A DNA stretch of 64,000 nt from Lachnospiraceae bacterium MD308 (GCA_010206225.2 VIQU02000003.1:62001-126000); one strand, 5' to 3'; shown: positions 7,298 to 17,129, counted from the stretch's first letter. The notes: a model not told the origin generated them from the letters alone. Made by a program: numbers and translations.

Positions 7298-8235
7298 CGA
7301 TATTTTTCCTTATATACCTTATCTGCCGCCCAGTACTTTTTTCCTTCTTTTTTCAGATCGTTTTCATATCCTGTCCTGCCGTCAGCCGGCTTTACATCCA
7401 GCCGTGTATGAAGCTTTCTCATCCCTTTCACTCTGACCTTATCATTTTTACAATAGTTAAAGGATTCTGTCTCTACGATCGGCTTATATTCTTCCATCGT
7501 ATAATTCTTTGGATTGCTGTCAATCCTTCCCGTGTCCCTGATCAGCTTCAGATAGTCCCACTGGGTTACAAACTGTCCCGCCGCCCCATATGCATTGGCC
7601 CTCATCCGTATGATAAATTCTGACAGTCCATTCTTGCTTTTTACCTTATTGTTCACCTGCTCTTCATATTTTCCCAGATTCTTTTTAAGCTTTCGGTTGT
7701 GGAGCCTTGAGCTTGAACTGTAATCCAACGGCTTTCCTGTCTCTTTTGCATATGCGTTAAGTTTCTGCATATCACAGCTGCCCTCATACTTCGTTCGGAT
7801 ATAGCTGATATTGTGAAAATCTATATACATACGGAACTGATGAACATACGGGTTGTCAAGTCCCCTTTGGCCGAACGCCTCAACGACCGTTCGGGCATAT
7901 TCTTCTAAAAATAAGCTGTCAGGTTCCATCTCTTTGTCAAAGCAATAACCGTCATCCCTCGCCGCCATACCGATGATTCTGCCGGTGTGAGGATTTGTGT
8001 TATATTCCAGCCGCGTAAGCTGCAGCATTCCGTGTTGATCAATCATGCCGCCCATCTGCCGGATGGGAAGCATAGCTTTTGCCACAGCACTGTACCGGCT
8101 TGCGGCGAACATCTTCCGGTAAGCCTCCGAGCCAATCCGCTTCGCTTCCAACTCCCCTTCCCAGACAGACAGCGCCGCCTCATCCCAATATCCGTCCCTT
8201 TTTATAGCTGATAAATCAGTGCATTGCAGATACAT
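7294..8235 (-). CDS. Conserved hypothetical protein at the end of the cobalamin gene run
   Basis: A 313-aa soluble protein without signal peptide, membrane segments or a motif I can assign. The C-terminal half is basic and contains an ETESFNY stretch and repeated Lys clusters. From memory it resembles the DUF3114 family of Firmicutes, which is a weak recollection rather than a match. The proposed ATG (8235) overlaps the end of cbiC by 34 bases and has GGGAG 12 bases upstream; a later start is possible. It follows cbiC directly, but nothing in the sequence links it to corrinoid chemistry. Confidence 0.6.
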   Translation of the reverse strand: MYLQCTDLSAIKRDGYWDEAALSVWEGELEAKRIGSEAYRKMFAASRYSAVAKAMLPIRQMGGMIDQHGMLQLTRLEYNTNPHTGRIIGMAARDDGYCFDKEMEPDSLFLEEYARTVVEAFGQRGLDNPYVHQFRMYIDFHNISYIRTKYEGSCDMQKLNAYAKETGKPLDYSSSSRLHNRKLKKNLGKYEEQVNNKVKSKNGLSEFIIRMRANAYGAAGQFVTQWDYLKLIRDTGRIDSNPKNYTMEEYKPIVETESFNYCKNDKVRVKGMRKLHTRLDVKPADGRTGYENDLKKEGKKYWAADKVYKEKYR

Positions 8236-8837
8236 GCCGCGATATTACTCCCGCCCTTTCTTCCCTGTGCTACAATATACGGCACATGTTTCAGTGTCAG
8301 AACCATTTCTTTCGACTGCACTACATTTACGAACCCCACAGGAACTCCGATCACAAGCTTCGGCTCTATCCGTCCTTCCTGAATCAGCTCATACAGACGG
8401 ATCAGCGCAGTGGGCGCGTTCCCGATGGCAAAGATCAGCTTCCTATCCAGCGAACATGCTTTTTCCATGCTGGCTGCGGCCCTTGTGGTGTTTTCCAGCT
8501 TTGCTCTTTCAGCCACATCTTCATCGGCCATAAAGCAGTAGACTTCCCCACCGTACTCTGCCAGACGTTTCTTATTGATCCCGGAATATGCCATCTGCGT
8601 ATCCGTCACAATAGAAGCTCCATCCCGCAGCGCCCGAAGCGCTTTCTTTACAGCTCCCTCTGAGAACACAAGATTTTTCGCATAGTCAAAATCGGCACTT
8701 GTATGGATACAACGCTTAATGACCGGCGCCTGACTCCCATGCAGCGCGATTCCCAGTTCCTCTAACTCCTGCGTAATGATCTCAAAACTTCTTTTCTCTA
8801 TCTGAGCCGGAAGAACTTCCTCTATCTTTGTCTTCAT
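8202..8837 (-). CDS. cbiC: Cobalt-precorrin-8 methylmutase
   Basis: CbiC/CobH moves a methyl group from C-11 to C-12 of the corrin ring, giving cobyrinic acid. The 211-aa length fits the family. The catalytic histidine is H45 in KRCIHTSAD, and other family segments are visible (VTDTQMAYSGINK, AIGNAPTAL, GVPVGFVNV, GRKGGSNIA). It lies in the same orientation as cobQ and cobD upstream, with a small unknown gene between. The sequence around ATG 8837 agrees with the usual N-terminus. Confidence 0.95.
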   Translation of the reverse strand: MKTKIEEVLPAQIEKRSFEIITQELEELGIALHGSQAPVIKRCIHTSADFDYAKNLVFSEGAVKKALRALRDGASIVTDTQMAYSGINKKRLAEYGGEVYCFMADEDVAERAKLENTTRAAASMEKACSLDRKLIFAIGNAPTALIRLYELIQEGRIEPKLVIGVPVGFVNVVQSKEMVLTLKHVPYIVAQGRKGGSNIAACICNALIYQL

Positions 8838-8853
8838 ATTTATAATCTGCCTT

Positions 8854-9276
8854 TCACTCTTTTTCTGTATATTCGATGTCTATAGAAATATTATCTCTTA
8901 AGATTCCATTGAAACTTCCTGAAATCAGATTTTCGATTGCCATTCGCAATTCTTCTGAAATTTCATTGCGCGGCTCTGTATATAATGTTACAACTACCGT
9001 CGTCTTTGAATGATCTTTTACATCAAAATTATCTATACTGACCAAAGGATTACTTCTTTCAGCTATCGACTGGATTGAATTTTGTAACTTCATTTCTAAA
9101 TCAGCTTTCTGGTAATCCTTTTTTTTAGTCATATCAGTTTTATGTTCTGTGTTAAGGCTTTCATATTCGATATTACAATCTTCAGACATAAAATTATCTA
9201 CCATAAATCCTACTAAAACGCAAATAATAAATAGACCAATACACAAACATATCCTTTTTCTGTATTTTTTCTCCAT
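8854..9276 (-). CDS. Small membrane-anchored protein with a possible ring-building-motif domain
   Basis: A 140-aa protein with one N-terminal membrane helix (residues 9-27), an acidic, Lys-rich linker, and a C-terminal alpha/beta domain (about 75-138). The pattern I-x-x-L-I-S-G-S-F-N-G-x-x-x-x-N-I-S-I resembles the ring-building motif of FliF/YscJ and SpoIIIA proteins; this is inference from a short pattern. GAGGAG precedes the ATG. It sits between cobQ and cbiC with no evident role in B12 synthesis and could be a sporulation or envelope protein carried in the operon. Not recognised. Confidence 0.55.
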   Translation of the reverse strand: MEKKYRKRICLCIGLFIICVLVGFMVDNFMSEDCNIEYESLNTEHKTDMTKKKDYQKADLEMKLQNSIQSIAERSNPLVSIDNFDVKDHSKTTVVVTLYTEPRNEISEELRMAIENLISGSFNGILRDNISIDIEYTEKE

Positions 9277-9321
9277 TTCTGTCTCCTCTTTGCATCCATA
9301 TCATGACTCATTGAAACTATA

Positions 9322-10875
9322 TCACAGCCCCATAATTCTATATATTGCCTCCATATCCATATGCTCCCTTAAACCTGCCGCCAAAAGGTCATACTGCGTC
9401 TCTTTAAACTGCGCAAGATCCATGTTTTTTTGTCCGCCAGTTTCTATCCCTTTCTTTTTCGCCAGACTTCTGATGATATCGGCTGTCACTTCATCTTTAT
9501 CAAAAATCCCGTGCACATAGGTTCCATATATATTTTCCTTTGACAGACCGTCACAACGTTTCTTTCCTGTAACCCTGTCCGTGATCTCAGTCATACCCGC
9601 TCCCGACACAATATCTGCTGCGCCGTCATCTTCTCTCATTCCATCTTCTCCGGCTGCTTTCGTCTCTCCCATATGAATTTCATACCCTTCAAAGGCAATG
9701 CCCTTCAGATTCCGAAGCGTACCTTGGACTTCCGTGAATATTCCTTCTATTCTGGTCCGTGTTTTTGCTCCGGTAAATACAGTCTCTACAGGCAGCAGGC
9801 CCATTCCCCGCACGGCTCCTCCGTTTTCTATCTTTTGAGGATCGCGGAGGAATTCTCCAAGCATCTGATAGCCGCCGCAGATTCCAAAGATAACCGCGCC
9901 CTCTTTTGCCGCCTTTAAGATGGCCGACTCAAGCCCACTCCGACGCATCCAGAGAAGATCCCCCATCGTATTCTTTGTCCCCGGAAGAATAATCATATCC
10001 GGTCTTCCAAGATCTGACGCTCGCCTCACATAGCGCAGAGAAACTTCTTTACGATTTTCCAAAAGCATAAAATCCGTAAAATTAGAGATTCGCGGCATCA
10101 AAATAACCGCAATCTCTATCGTGGCGCGGTTTTTCCCTGCCCTCTTTCCTGAAAATCTCTCCGTCAGGCTGTCCTCTTCTTCTATCTCTGCCGGAAGATA
10201 AGGAGTAACACCTACAACCGGAATATGCCCTCTCTCCTCAAGCATGGCAATCCCCGGATCAAGAATCGTCTTGTCTCCCCGGAATTTATTGATGATGAGA
10301 CCTTTTATCCGCGCTTTTTCTTCCTCTTCAAGAAGCAGAATCGTTCCAAGGAGCTGCGCGAACACACCCCCTCTGTCAATATCTCCCGCAAGAATCACCG
10401 GCGCATCCACAAGCTTTGCCAATCCCATATTGACGATATCCTCTGCCTTCAGATTGATCTCGGCAGGGCTACCCGCTCCTTCTATGACGATTATATCATA
10501 CTGCGCATCAAGCTTTCCGAAAGCCCTCATAATATCCGGCACCAGCTTCCTTTTATATGCGAAATATTCCCGCGCGCTCATATTCCCAAGCACTTCGCCA
10601 TTTACGATCACCTGAGAGCCTGTATCATTCGTGGGTTTTAGCAGGATCGGATTCATCTCTGACACTGGTTCTGCTCCTGCTGCCTCCGCCTGTACCGCCT
10701 GTGCTCTTCCCATCTCAAGACCGTCTTTGGTGATAAATGAATTCAGCGCCATATTCTGTGATTTAAAAGGAGCCACCTTATAACCGTCCTGCTTAAAGAT
10801 CCGGCATAAGCCCGCGCACAAAAAGCTCTTTCCTGCGCCCGACATCGTTCCCTGAATCATAATTGTCTTAGCCAT
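9322..10875 (-). CDS. cobQ: Cobyric acid synthase (glutamine-dependent)
   Basis: CobQ/CbiP amidates side chains b, d, e and g of adenosylcobyrinic acid a,c-diamide using glutamine and ATP. The N-terminal half is the P-loop-like synthetase domain ([13 protein letters not shown] at residues 5-17, [20 protein letters not shown]). The C-terminal half is a class I glutamine amidotransferase-like domain with nucleophile Cys in [13 protein letters not shown]. Length 517 aa is a little over typical, because of a variable insert near residues 415-455. Its start overlaps the end of cobD by 19 bases. Confidence 0.96.
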   Translation of the reverse strand: MAKTIMIQGTMSGAGKSFLCAGLCRIFKQDGYKVAPFKSQNMALNSFITKDGLEMGRAQAVQAEAAGAEPVSEMNPILLKPTNDTGSQVIVNGEVLGNMSAREYFAYKRKLVPDIMRAFGKLDAQYDIIVIEGAGSPAEINLKAEDIVNMGLAKLVDAPVILAGDIDRGGVFAQLLGTILLLEEEEKARIKGLIINKFRGDKTILDPGIAMLEERGHIPVVGVTPYLPAEIEEEDSLTERFSGKRAGKNRATIEIAVILMPRISNFTDFMLLENRKEVSLRYVRRASDLGRPDMIILPGTKNTMGDLLWMRRSGLESAILKAAKEGAVIFGICGGYQMLGEFLRDPQKIENGGAVRGMGLLPVETVFTGAKTRTRIEGIFTEVQGTLRNLKGIAFEGYEIHMGETKAAGEDGMREDDGAADIVSGAGMTEITDRVTGKKRCDGLSKENIYGTYVHGIFDKDEVTADIIRSLAKKKGIETGGQKNMDLAQFKETQYDLLAAGLREHMDMEAIYRIMGL

Positions 10876-11921
10876 GTGATCATCCTTTCGTTTTCCGCGC
10901 GCGTTCTCACCGCAATCCGGTAATATCCCTTAAAAAGCCCCCGGTAATCCGAGCAGTCCCGAATCAAAAATCCGGCTGCAAGAGCTTCGTCGTAAAGGTC
11001 TCTCTCATTAGAAAGAAAATCTTTAAAAAAGATATAATTTGCATGAGAACCGTAGACCTGAAACTTAAGCTTTTTAAGCTCATCTGCCAGAAAGCTTCGC
11101 TCCCTGCGGATAAGTCTTTCTGTTTCTTCCAGATAATCTGCACAGTCTTTCACCGCCGCGATACCTCCTGCCTGAGCCAAAGCAGATACATTCCACGACT
11201 GCAGGGCAGCCCGCATTCTGCGAAGAAGCCTCCTGTCGCTGCACATCCCATACCCCATCCGCAGTCCTGGCATGCAAAAAAGCTTTGTAAGCGCCTTTAC
11301 AATCAAAATCTTCGGGAAACCGGAAAGCTCTCCTTTCATCTCATACAGTTCTGGATGTTCCAGAAAATCTACAAAGCACTCATCTATCACAAGAAAGCTT
11401 CCCTGTTCTTTGCATCTCTTCGCAATACACTCCAACAAGTCTTTCGGTATCGCTTGTCCCGTAGGATTATTAGGGTTGCAGAGAAAAACCATATCCACAT
11501 CCCGCATAATATAATAGAGAATGTCCTCTCTTACCTGAAACTGTTCTTCCTCTCTTAATTCATAATAAAATATATCTGTATTTAAAAGCTTTAAGGCACA
11601 CTCATATTCTGAAAAAGTCGGAGAGAGCAGCAGCGCTTTTTTGGGCTTCACAGCAAGTACCGCGCTGTAAAAAAGCTCTGCCGCTCCATTCCCGCACAGA
11701 AGGTACTCCATCGGCACATTTTCAAATCTGCCAAGCGCTTCCGTCAACTCCACGCAGTGCATATCCGGATAATGGGAAATCTGTTCTGCCTTACTTCGTA
11801 CTGCCTCTGTCAGCTCATGAGGCGGCCCGAGCGGATTCGTATTTACAGAAAAATCAATCCGGACATGCCTGTTGCGGTAAATATCTCCGCCATGGACCTC
11901 TGATGTTAATCTATCCTTCAT
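10857..11921 (-). CDS. cobD: L-threonine-O-3-phosphate decarboxylase (PLP enzyme)
   Basis: CobD makes (R)-1-aminopropan-2-ol phosphate, the linker of the cobalamin nucleotide loop. It is a class I/II aminotransferase-fold protein close to histidinol-phosphate aminotransferase. Visible landmarks are NPNNPTG (149-155), D180 in [10 protein letters not shown], and PLP lysine K213 in [17 protein letters not shown]. The open frame extends to 11966, but AAGGAG five bases before ATG 11921 and the [13 protein letters not shown] start typical of CobD set the start (354 aa). The start is 11 bases after the SWIM gene stop, and the end overlaps cobQ. A HisC function is less likely given the cob neighbours. 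Confidence 0.92.
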   Translation of the reverse strand: MKDRLTSEVHGGDIYRNRHVRIDFSVNTNPLGPPHELTEAVRSKAEQISHYPDMHCVELTEALGRFENVPMEYLLCGNGAAELFYSAVLAVKPKKALLLSPTFSEYECALKLLNTDIFYYELREEEQFQVREDILYYIMRDVDMVFLCNPNNPTGQAIPKDLLECIAKRCKEQGSFLVIDECFVDFLEHPELYEMKGELSGFPKILIVKALTKLFCMPGLRMGYGMCSDRRLLRRMRAALQSWNVSALAQAGGIAAVKDCADYLEETERLIRRERSFLADELKKLKFQVYGSHANYIFFKDFLSNERDLYDEALAAGFLIRDCSDYRGLFKGYYRIAVRTRAENERMITWLRQL

Positions 11922-11931
11922 CCGCACTCCT

Positions 11932-12660
11932 TTATAACACCCCGAACAACTTCGCTGCCGAATCATCCATCATCCTGCTGCTTACATTCCCTGCATTCGC
12001 AAGCATTGCTTCCACTTTATTCGCCAGCGTTATATCAATAAAATGTCCCACATCGATTCCTCTTAGCTCAAAGAACAGAAGTGGATTTTCATCCAAACGC
12101 GCTCCCACTCCGTAAAGAGCCGCCGCCACATGCTTACACATCAGCGCCCAATCCGGGCAGCTGCAGGTAAAGCTGATTTCTTTTGGAGCAGGAAAAAGGC
12201 CGTCTTTGCTCTGGAATAACTCGCTCATCTCCTCCGGGAAATCTCCGGTCAGAAGCTTTTCTAAATTATCAAGCTTTCTGCCGCACTGTTTAATGATCGC
12301 CTGACATTTTTCCTCAGATAACGGGCTGATTCTAATCTCAACCTTATAAGGCGTTCTTCGGGTTCCCTGCACTCTCGCCTGAATCTTTCCCTTTTTTATC
12401 TTAAGGTCAACGACAGAACCGTTACGGACATAACGCTTGCCGCGTCCCAGCCTGCTTTCATAGTCCGCATACCGTTCCAGATTCTCGCACCATGCGTTCC
12501 CCCACCAGTTGCTTGTAACCGCTCTTCCTCTTATCACAACAGGCTCTAAGATTTTCCCTTTTGCCTTCTCCTTTTTCTTCGTTGCCTCTGATTTCCGGCG
12601 AAGCTCGGCGGCATCCGGCTGGCTGTAATTAGGAAACTCACTCCAATAATTACTCATCAC
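11932..12660 (-). CDS. SWIM zinc-finger protein, partner of the SNF2 helicase
   Basis: A 242-aa protein with a SWIM zinc finger at residues 160-178 (SCTCSCPDWALMCKHVAAALY-type, Cys-x-Cys ... Cys-x-His). The N-terminal half has a conserved WWGNAWCENLERY segment and basic, Lys-rich stretches. Such proteins are almost always encoded next to bacterial SNF2/RapA-like helicases, as here (46 bp apart). The SWIM finger is thought to mediate DNA or protein binding; the actual process is not known for this pair. Confidence 0.88.
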   Translation of the reverse strand: MMSNYWSEFPNYSQPDAAELRRKSEATKKKEKAKGKILEPVVIRGRAVTSNWWGNAWCENLERYADYESRLGRGKRYVRNGSVVDLKIKKGKIQARVQGTRRTPYKVEIRISPLSEEKCQAIIKQCGRKLDNLEKLLTGDFPEEMSELFQSKDGLFPAPKEISFTCSCPDWALMCKHVAAALYGVGARLDENPLLFFELRGIDVGHFIDITLANKVEAMLANAGNVSSRMMDDSAAKLFGVL

Positions 12661-12706
12661 CGTATTCTCCTTTCACACGATTTCGATATCCCACTGTCAA
12701 GTTTTG

Positions 12707-15319
12707 CTATCCCAGACGCAAAAGATTCATCAACGCATCATTGTCAAGCTCCGTGATCCATTTCTCACCGCCCGAACCGATCACATTTTCAGCCAGTTCT
12801 TTCTTGGACTCAATGATCATATCTATCTTTTCTTCAATCGTCTTCTGACATACAAGCTTATGCACCATGACATTTTTCGTCTGCCCGATTCGAAATGCCC
12901 GGTCTGTCGCCTGATTCTCCACTGCCGGATTCCACCAGCGGTCAAAATGGATCACATGATTTGCCTTCGTAAGATTAAGTCCTGTGCCTCCCGCTTTTAC
13001 GGACAGCACGACAAAGGGTACGTATTCGTCCCCTTGAAATGCTTCAACAATCTTCCCTCTGCTCGCCACAGGGGTTCCCCCATGCAGTACATACCCGTCG
13101 GCATGAAAGATTTCCCTTAAAAACTGCGCCAGATAGTCCGTAATCTCCCGGAACTGCGTAAATACCAGTACCCGCTCTCTCTTTTCGTAGATTGTTTCGC
13201 AGATACTTCTGAGCATAGCAAACTTTCCGCTGTCCTCCTCCGAATATGTCTGCTGTCCCAGAAACTGGTCCGGGTGATTGCAGATCTGCTTCAGCTTGAT
13301 GATCGTCGCCAGCACGATTCCCCGGCGTTCCATTCCCTCCGAGTTCATGATCCGCTCCTCCATCTCAGCCACTGTCTTACGGTACAGCACAACCTGCTTC
13401 TTCGATAAAGCGGCATAATCTATCGTCTCCAGTTTCTCCGGCAGGTCAGCGATAATACTCTTATCCGTCTTCACACGCCGGAGCATGAACGGGGCAACCA
13501 TTGACTTTAGCTGGGCATATTTCTCCGGCTGCTCCTTAAGGCGCTTCGTAAACTGCCCAAACTCCGTGGACGTCCCCATAAGCCCTTTATTTAAGAAATC
13601 AAACAGAGACCAGAGATTGGTCAGGTCATTTTCAATCGGAGTTCCTGTCATGGCTATCCGCATTCTTCCGGAAAGCTTTTTAATCTCCTTCGTCTGCTTC
13701 GTAGCCGGATTCTTGATTGCCTGAGCCTCGTCCAGAATAATACAGGACCACTCTACATCTTTCAACTCCTTGATCCTTGAAGCCATGCCATAGGTTGTAA
13801 TATTTAAAAACGCATCCGTCTCTGATACCCGCCTTCCCAGAACAGGCGCGCTGCTTCCATGTAAAATCGACAGATCCATCTTTGGCGCGAACTTCTCTGC
13901 CTCTCTCTGCCAGTTTCCAAGCAGGGAAGCCGGAACAATAAGAAGAACACGGGCATTTTTCTCTCTTTTTCTGAGTTTTTCAAGATAGGTGAGAACCTGA
14001 AGCGTCTTTCCAAGTCCCATGTCATCGGCAAGACACGCGCCAAATCCCAGCTTGTCCATATAGTTGAGCCATGCATATCCATTCTTCTGATAAGGGCGCA
14101 GCGTTGCATGGATGGTCCCCGGAACCGCAGCTTTCCTGATCTTTTCCGGCCGTCTGAGGCTCCTTAGCAGTTCGGAGAGCCACTTTCCATTGGTCACCAG
14201 TGCGCCGATATCAATCGGCTCTTTTTCTGTTCCCATCTCTATCCGCAGGGCATCCATCAGTGTGATGCTTCCGCTCTTTTCATCCATCTCTTCCAAAAGC
14301 TTCCGAAGTCTTGCGTGGTTTACCTCTACCCATTTTCCTTTTAAGAGAGCAAGACCTTCTGTCTGCGCCAGAAGTCTCCTGATATCCTCTTCTGTCAGCT
14401 CTACGCCGTCTACTGTAAGCTTCGGCTGCATAGAGATCAGCGCATCGAACCCGAGCATAGAGGGCCTTTCCTCACCAAGGCTTACCGACAGGGAAACTGC
14501 CGACGCTTTTTTCCTCCACCAATTTGGAATCCGGCATAAAATACCTGTATTTTCAATGTCCTCTATCTGCTTTAAAAATGTATACGCCTCCTCTGCCGTC
14601 AGCCGCAAAGGATGAAAAAGCTCTCCGTTCTCCATAAAGCCGCTGATCAGCTCCGACACCTCGGCAGCACGGTTCAGACATGACAGTAATGATAACAGCT
14701 TCTCCCGCTCATTCTGATACTCGGTCAAGGCATATTTTAAGGGCACATGTCTGACCTTCCCATCTTCCCCTTTTGTAGCATAAGTGGCAAGAAACGCAAA
14801 GGGAAAATCTGCGTCTTTATTCTCCACCAGATGAAAAAATACACGTTCCGGCACCTTAAGCGCCTGATTTTTTTCCGTGAGATACATTTCCACCGTGCCG
14901 TCATACGCACGGATCTCTTCTGCAAATATCTCATTAAGCTCCTGAAATACAGCTTTAATCCATCCTTTTGTCACATGCTCCGCGCCGATCACAAAAGGAA
15001 CCGCCGATAAAAGCTCCTCCGACACTTCATCGCTTAAGACGACCTTCGCACTCTCCCGCGCAAGTTCAAGTTCCGGAAGATCTGTAAGCTGCGCAAAAAA
15101 CTTTGCAGCCACCTGATATAAAAATCCTGCCGAGGCGCTCACTTCCTCTGCTTTCCCCGATATCCCTTCTTCGTAAAGCGAATGGTAAGCCGAGGCTCCC
15201 ATCCACTTTTTTATCTCATCCTTTTCCAGCAATGTATCTGCCGGAGATATATCCGGTCTGAACCCATCCGGAGTATAGAGGAAACTTAACTTCATCTTTT
15301 GATTCTCTTTTACTGCCAT
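12707..15319 (-). CDS. SNF2-family ATP-dependent DNA translocase
   Basis: An 870-aa Swi2/Snf2-type ATPase. The N-terminal 400 residues form the SNF2-associated bacterial region. Walker A is DDMGLGKT at about residue 430, Walker B DEAQ at about 531, motif III AMTGTPIEN follows, and motif VI DRAFRIGQ is at about 809. Bacterial members may remodel nucleoprotein or RNA polymerase complexes. It precedes the SWIM gene in the same direction, and the cobalamin genes follow within bases, so read-through into cobD is possible. No restriction or methylase gene is near, so a defence role is not supported here. Confidence 0.93.
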   Translation of the reverse strand: MAVKENQKMKLSFLYTPDGFRPDISPADTLLEKDEIKKWMGASAYHSLYEEGISGKAEEVSASAGFLYQVAAKFFAQLTDLPELELARESAKVVLSDEVSEELLSAVPFVIGAEHVTKGWIKAVFQELNEIFAEEIRAYDGTVEMYLTEKNQALKVPERVFFHLVENKDADFPFAFLATYATKGEDGKVRHVPLKYALTEYQNEREKLLSLLSCLNRAAEVSELISGFMENGELFHPLRLTAEEAYTFLKQIEDIENTGILCRIPNWWRKKASAVSLSVSLGEERPSMLGFDALISMQPKLTVDGVELTEEDIRRLLAQTEGLALLKGKWVEVNHARLRKLLEEMDEKSGSITLMDALRIEMGTEKEPIDIGALVTNGKWLSELLRSLRRPEKIRKAAVPGTIHATLRPYQKNGYAWLNYMDKLGFGACLADDMGLGKTLQVLTYLEKLRKREKNARVLLIVPASLLGNWQREAEKFAPKMDLSILHGSSAPVLGRRVSETDAFLNITTYGMASRIKELKDVEWSCIILDEAQAIKNPATKQTKEIKKLSGRMRIAMTGTPIENDLTNLWSLFDFLNKGLMGTSTEFGQFTKRLKEQPEKYAQLKSMVAPFMLRRVKTDKSIIADLPEKLETIDYAALSKKQVVLYRKTVAEMEERIMNSEGMERRGIVLATIIKLKQICNHPDQFLGQQTYSEEDSGKFAMLRSICETIYEKRERVLVFTQFREITDYLAQFLREIFHADGYVLHGGTPVASRGKIVEAFQGDEYVPFVVLSVKAGGTGLNLTKANHVIHFDRWWNPAVENQATDRAFRIGQTKNVMVHKLVCQKTIEEKIDMIIESKKELAENVIGSGGEKWITELDNDALMNLLRLG

Positions 15320-15356
15320 GTAAAATCCTTCTCTTTCTGCTTATCAGCTTCCAGAT

Positions 15357-16505
15357 CTATTTTCCGAAAACCGCTGCCGCCTCCTGCATATTTTTTATAA
15401 TAGATACTTCAAACGGACATCTTGTCTCGCAGGCGCCGCACTGGATACACTCGCCCGCATGGTGCTCAAGGACGTGATAATGCTCCCTGACCGTCTCCGG
15501 CACTTCACCCTGAGCCTTCGCAAGATTCAAAAATTTCGTAACAGACGCCACATCAATCTTCTTCGGACACGGCGCGCAATGACTGCAGTACATGCAGTGA
15601 CCCTTCCAGCTTATGTTCGGGAACGAAGCAAAGGCTAACGCATAATCCTTTTCCTCATCCGACGCTTCCTCGTAAGCGATATCTGCCTGAAGCTGCCCGA
15701 CTGTACGCGCTCCCGAAAGAACTGTTGCCACAGCAGGACGGGTGAGCGCATAGTGAAGACATTGATTCGCCGTCAACGCTTTTCCTGCCGGAGACATGGT
15801 CTCATCCAGAAGATCTCCCCCGCCGAATGCTTTCATAACCGTAATTCCCACCCCAAGCCGCTGACAGGCTTCGTATAATTCCTGACGCTCCGGATCCATA
15901 TTCACCAGAGGCGCCGCATAATTCTCATCTCTCCACAAATCTTCCACATCCTCGCTCGCAGGCTGAAGATCGTAGCATGGATTCACACTGAACATGAGTA
16001 CCTCTATGTATCCGCTCTCTATCGCTTTCTTCGCGACTTTTGGATTATGGCTGCTCAGCCCGATATGGTGAATTCTTCCTGCTTCCTTTAACTCTTTCAC
16101 ATAAGACAGAACCGGACCGTCCGAAATGGTCTTCCAGTCTTCCATAGAATCCACATAATGAATCATTCCTACATCAATGTAATCCGTATTCAGAAGAGAC
16201 ATCATCTCCTCAAATCCTTCTTTTACTTCCCCGATATTCCTTGAACGTTTATACTGTCCATCCTTCCAGACTGAACAGATGTGAGACTGTATGATGAACT
16301 TTTCCCTTCTTCCATCCAACGCCTCACCGATACTTTTTCTTACCTCCGGATTCGAGGTATAAAGGTCGAAATAATTAACACCTGTCTCTTCTGCCAGATC
16401 CAGAAAACACTTTGCATTCCTGCAGCCATCCCCGGCAAAGCCCTCACAGCCCATGCCAATCTCGCTGACCCTTATACCTGTGTTCCCTAATTCACGATAT
16501 TTCAC
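15357..16505 (-). CDS. Aldo/keto reductase with C-terminal ferredoxin domain, catalytic Lys replaced
   Basis: A two-domain oxidoreductase of about 382 aa. The N-terminal aldo/keto reductase barrel (RELGNTGIRVSEIGMG...) is followed by a ferredoxin-like domain binding 4Fe-4S clusters (CMYCSHCAPCP and CIQCGACETRCPF). Asp (NYFDLYTS), Tyr in the same stretch and His (MIHYVD) of the tetrad are present. The segment expected to hold the catalytic Lys reads KFIIQSHICSVW, without it. This replacement is shared by a ferredoxin-linked subfamily, as I recall. The start is GTG 16505, nine bases after AAGGAG; an ATG at 16514 abuts the ribosome site. Confidence 0.87.
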   Translation of the reverse strand: MKYRELGNTGIRVSEIGMGCEGFAGDGCRNAKCFLDLAEETGVNYFDLYTSNPEVRKSIGEALDGRREKFIIQSHICSVWKDGQYKRSRNIGEVKEGFEEMMSLLNTDYIDVGMIHYVDSMEDWKTISDGPVLSYVKELKEAGRIHHIGLSSHNPKVAKKAIESGYIEVLMFSVNPCYDLQPASEDVEDLWRDENYAAPLVNMDPERQELYEACQRLGVGITVMKAFGGGDLLDETMSPAGKALTANQCLHYALTRPAVATVLSGARTVGQLQADIAYEEASDEEKDYALAFASFPNISWKGHCMYCSHCAPCPKKIDVASVTKFLNLAKAQGEVPETVREHYHVLEHHAGECIQCGACETRCPFEVSIIKNMQEAAAVFGK

Positions 16506-16640
16506 CCGACTCATCTCCTTAATCCATTTTATTTCAATTATACACATTTTACAGTATCTATATAATAAATGCAAACATTAACGTATCTGAAAAAGCGATG
16601 TGATTCCCCAGACTTAAAAATTAGATTTTCCGCATGACTT

Positions 16641-17129
16641 TTATCTGTTCTCTTCTTTTCGAAGCCTTCTTAAGATCTCTACCTCCCCCCTCTTTACCAT
16701 ATCATCATTATCCATCCCCTTCGCTTCAAGAATTCTTTCTATCACCTGAGCCGGATCTAACGAATGATATGGAAAATACAATTGCTGAAGCTCTGAAGGC
16801 TTAACTATTCTGTAAAGTGTCTTGCTTCCTGTTTCCCTTGTATATGACCAATATCGGTAAATATAACCGATCCAATACAGTTCTTCTCTGCTGTATCTAA
16901 TTTTCCCGTAGACACTTTTTCCATACTGTTCTTCAATCTCCGCTATTGCATCAGCTTCGGACAGGGATTCAAACATAAAGCCTTCCCGATCCATTCTCTC
17001 TGCTATTTTAGACATCATAAAACGTCTGATAAAAACCGGGGTGCTGCAGCCGGACAAATTTAAAGACTCTTCAAAAAGCTTTCCCTGATATCTGCAAATT
17101 TTCAATCCATAATCGCCAAATTCTCTCAT
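16641..17129 (-). CDS. Putative antitoxin-like partner of the HTH-DUF3990 gene
   Basis: A 162-aa soluble protein with the conserved-looking block EELYWIGYIYRYWSYT and YHSLDPAQVIERI (residues about 84-136). I recall this type as a frequent neighbour of DUF3990 proteins in Clostridia, but no function is established. Its ATG overlaps the in-frame end of the repaired DUF3990 gene (ATGA, 17126-17129), so the two are a coupled pair. The pairing of a possible ADP-ribosyltransferase with a small partner suggests a toxin-antitoxin arrangement; this is inference. Confidence 0.6.
   Translation of the reverse strand: MREFGDYGLKICRYQGKLFEESLNLSGCSTPVFIRRFMMSKIAERMDREGFMFESLSEADAIAEIEEQYGKSVYGKIRYSREELYWIGYIYRYWSYTRETGSKTLYRIVKPSELQQLYFPYHSLDPAQVIERILEAKGMDNDDMVKRGEVEILRRLRKEENR

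Noticed and set aside
6908-7436. Long plus-strand open frames opposite the RCC1 gene
   Set aside because: They are antisense shadows with no ribosome sites and compositions that mirror the repeats on the other strand.
12707-15319. SNF2 helicase as part of a defence system
   Set aside because: Only the SWIM partner is adjacent; there is no nuclease, methylase or phospholipase gene, so the common SNF2/SWIM pair is the simpler reading.
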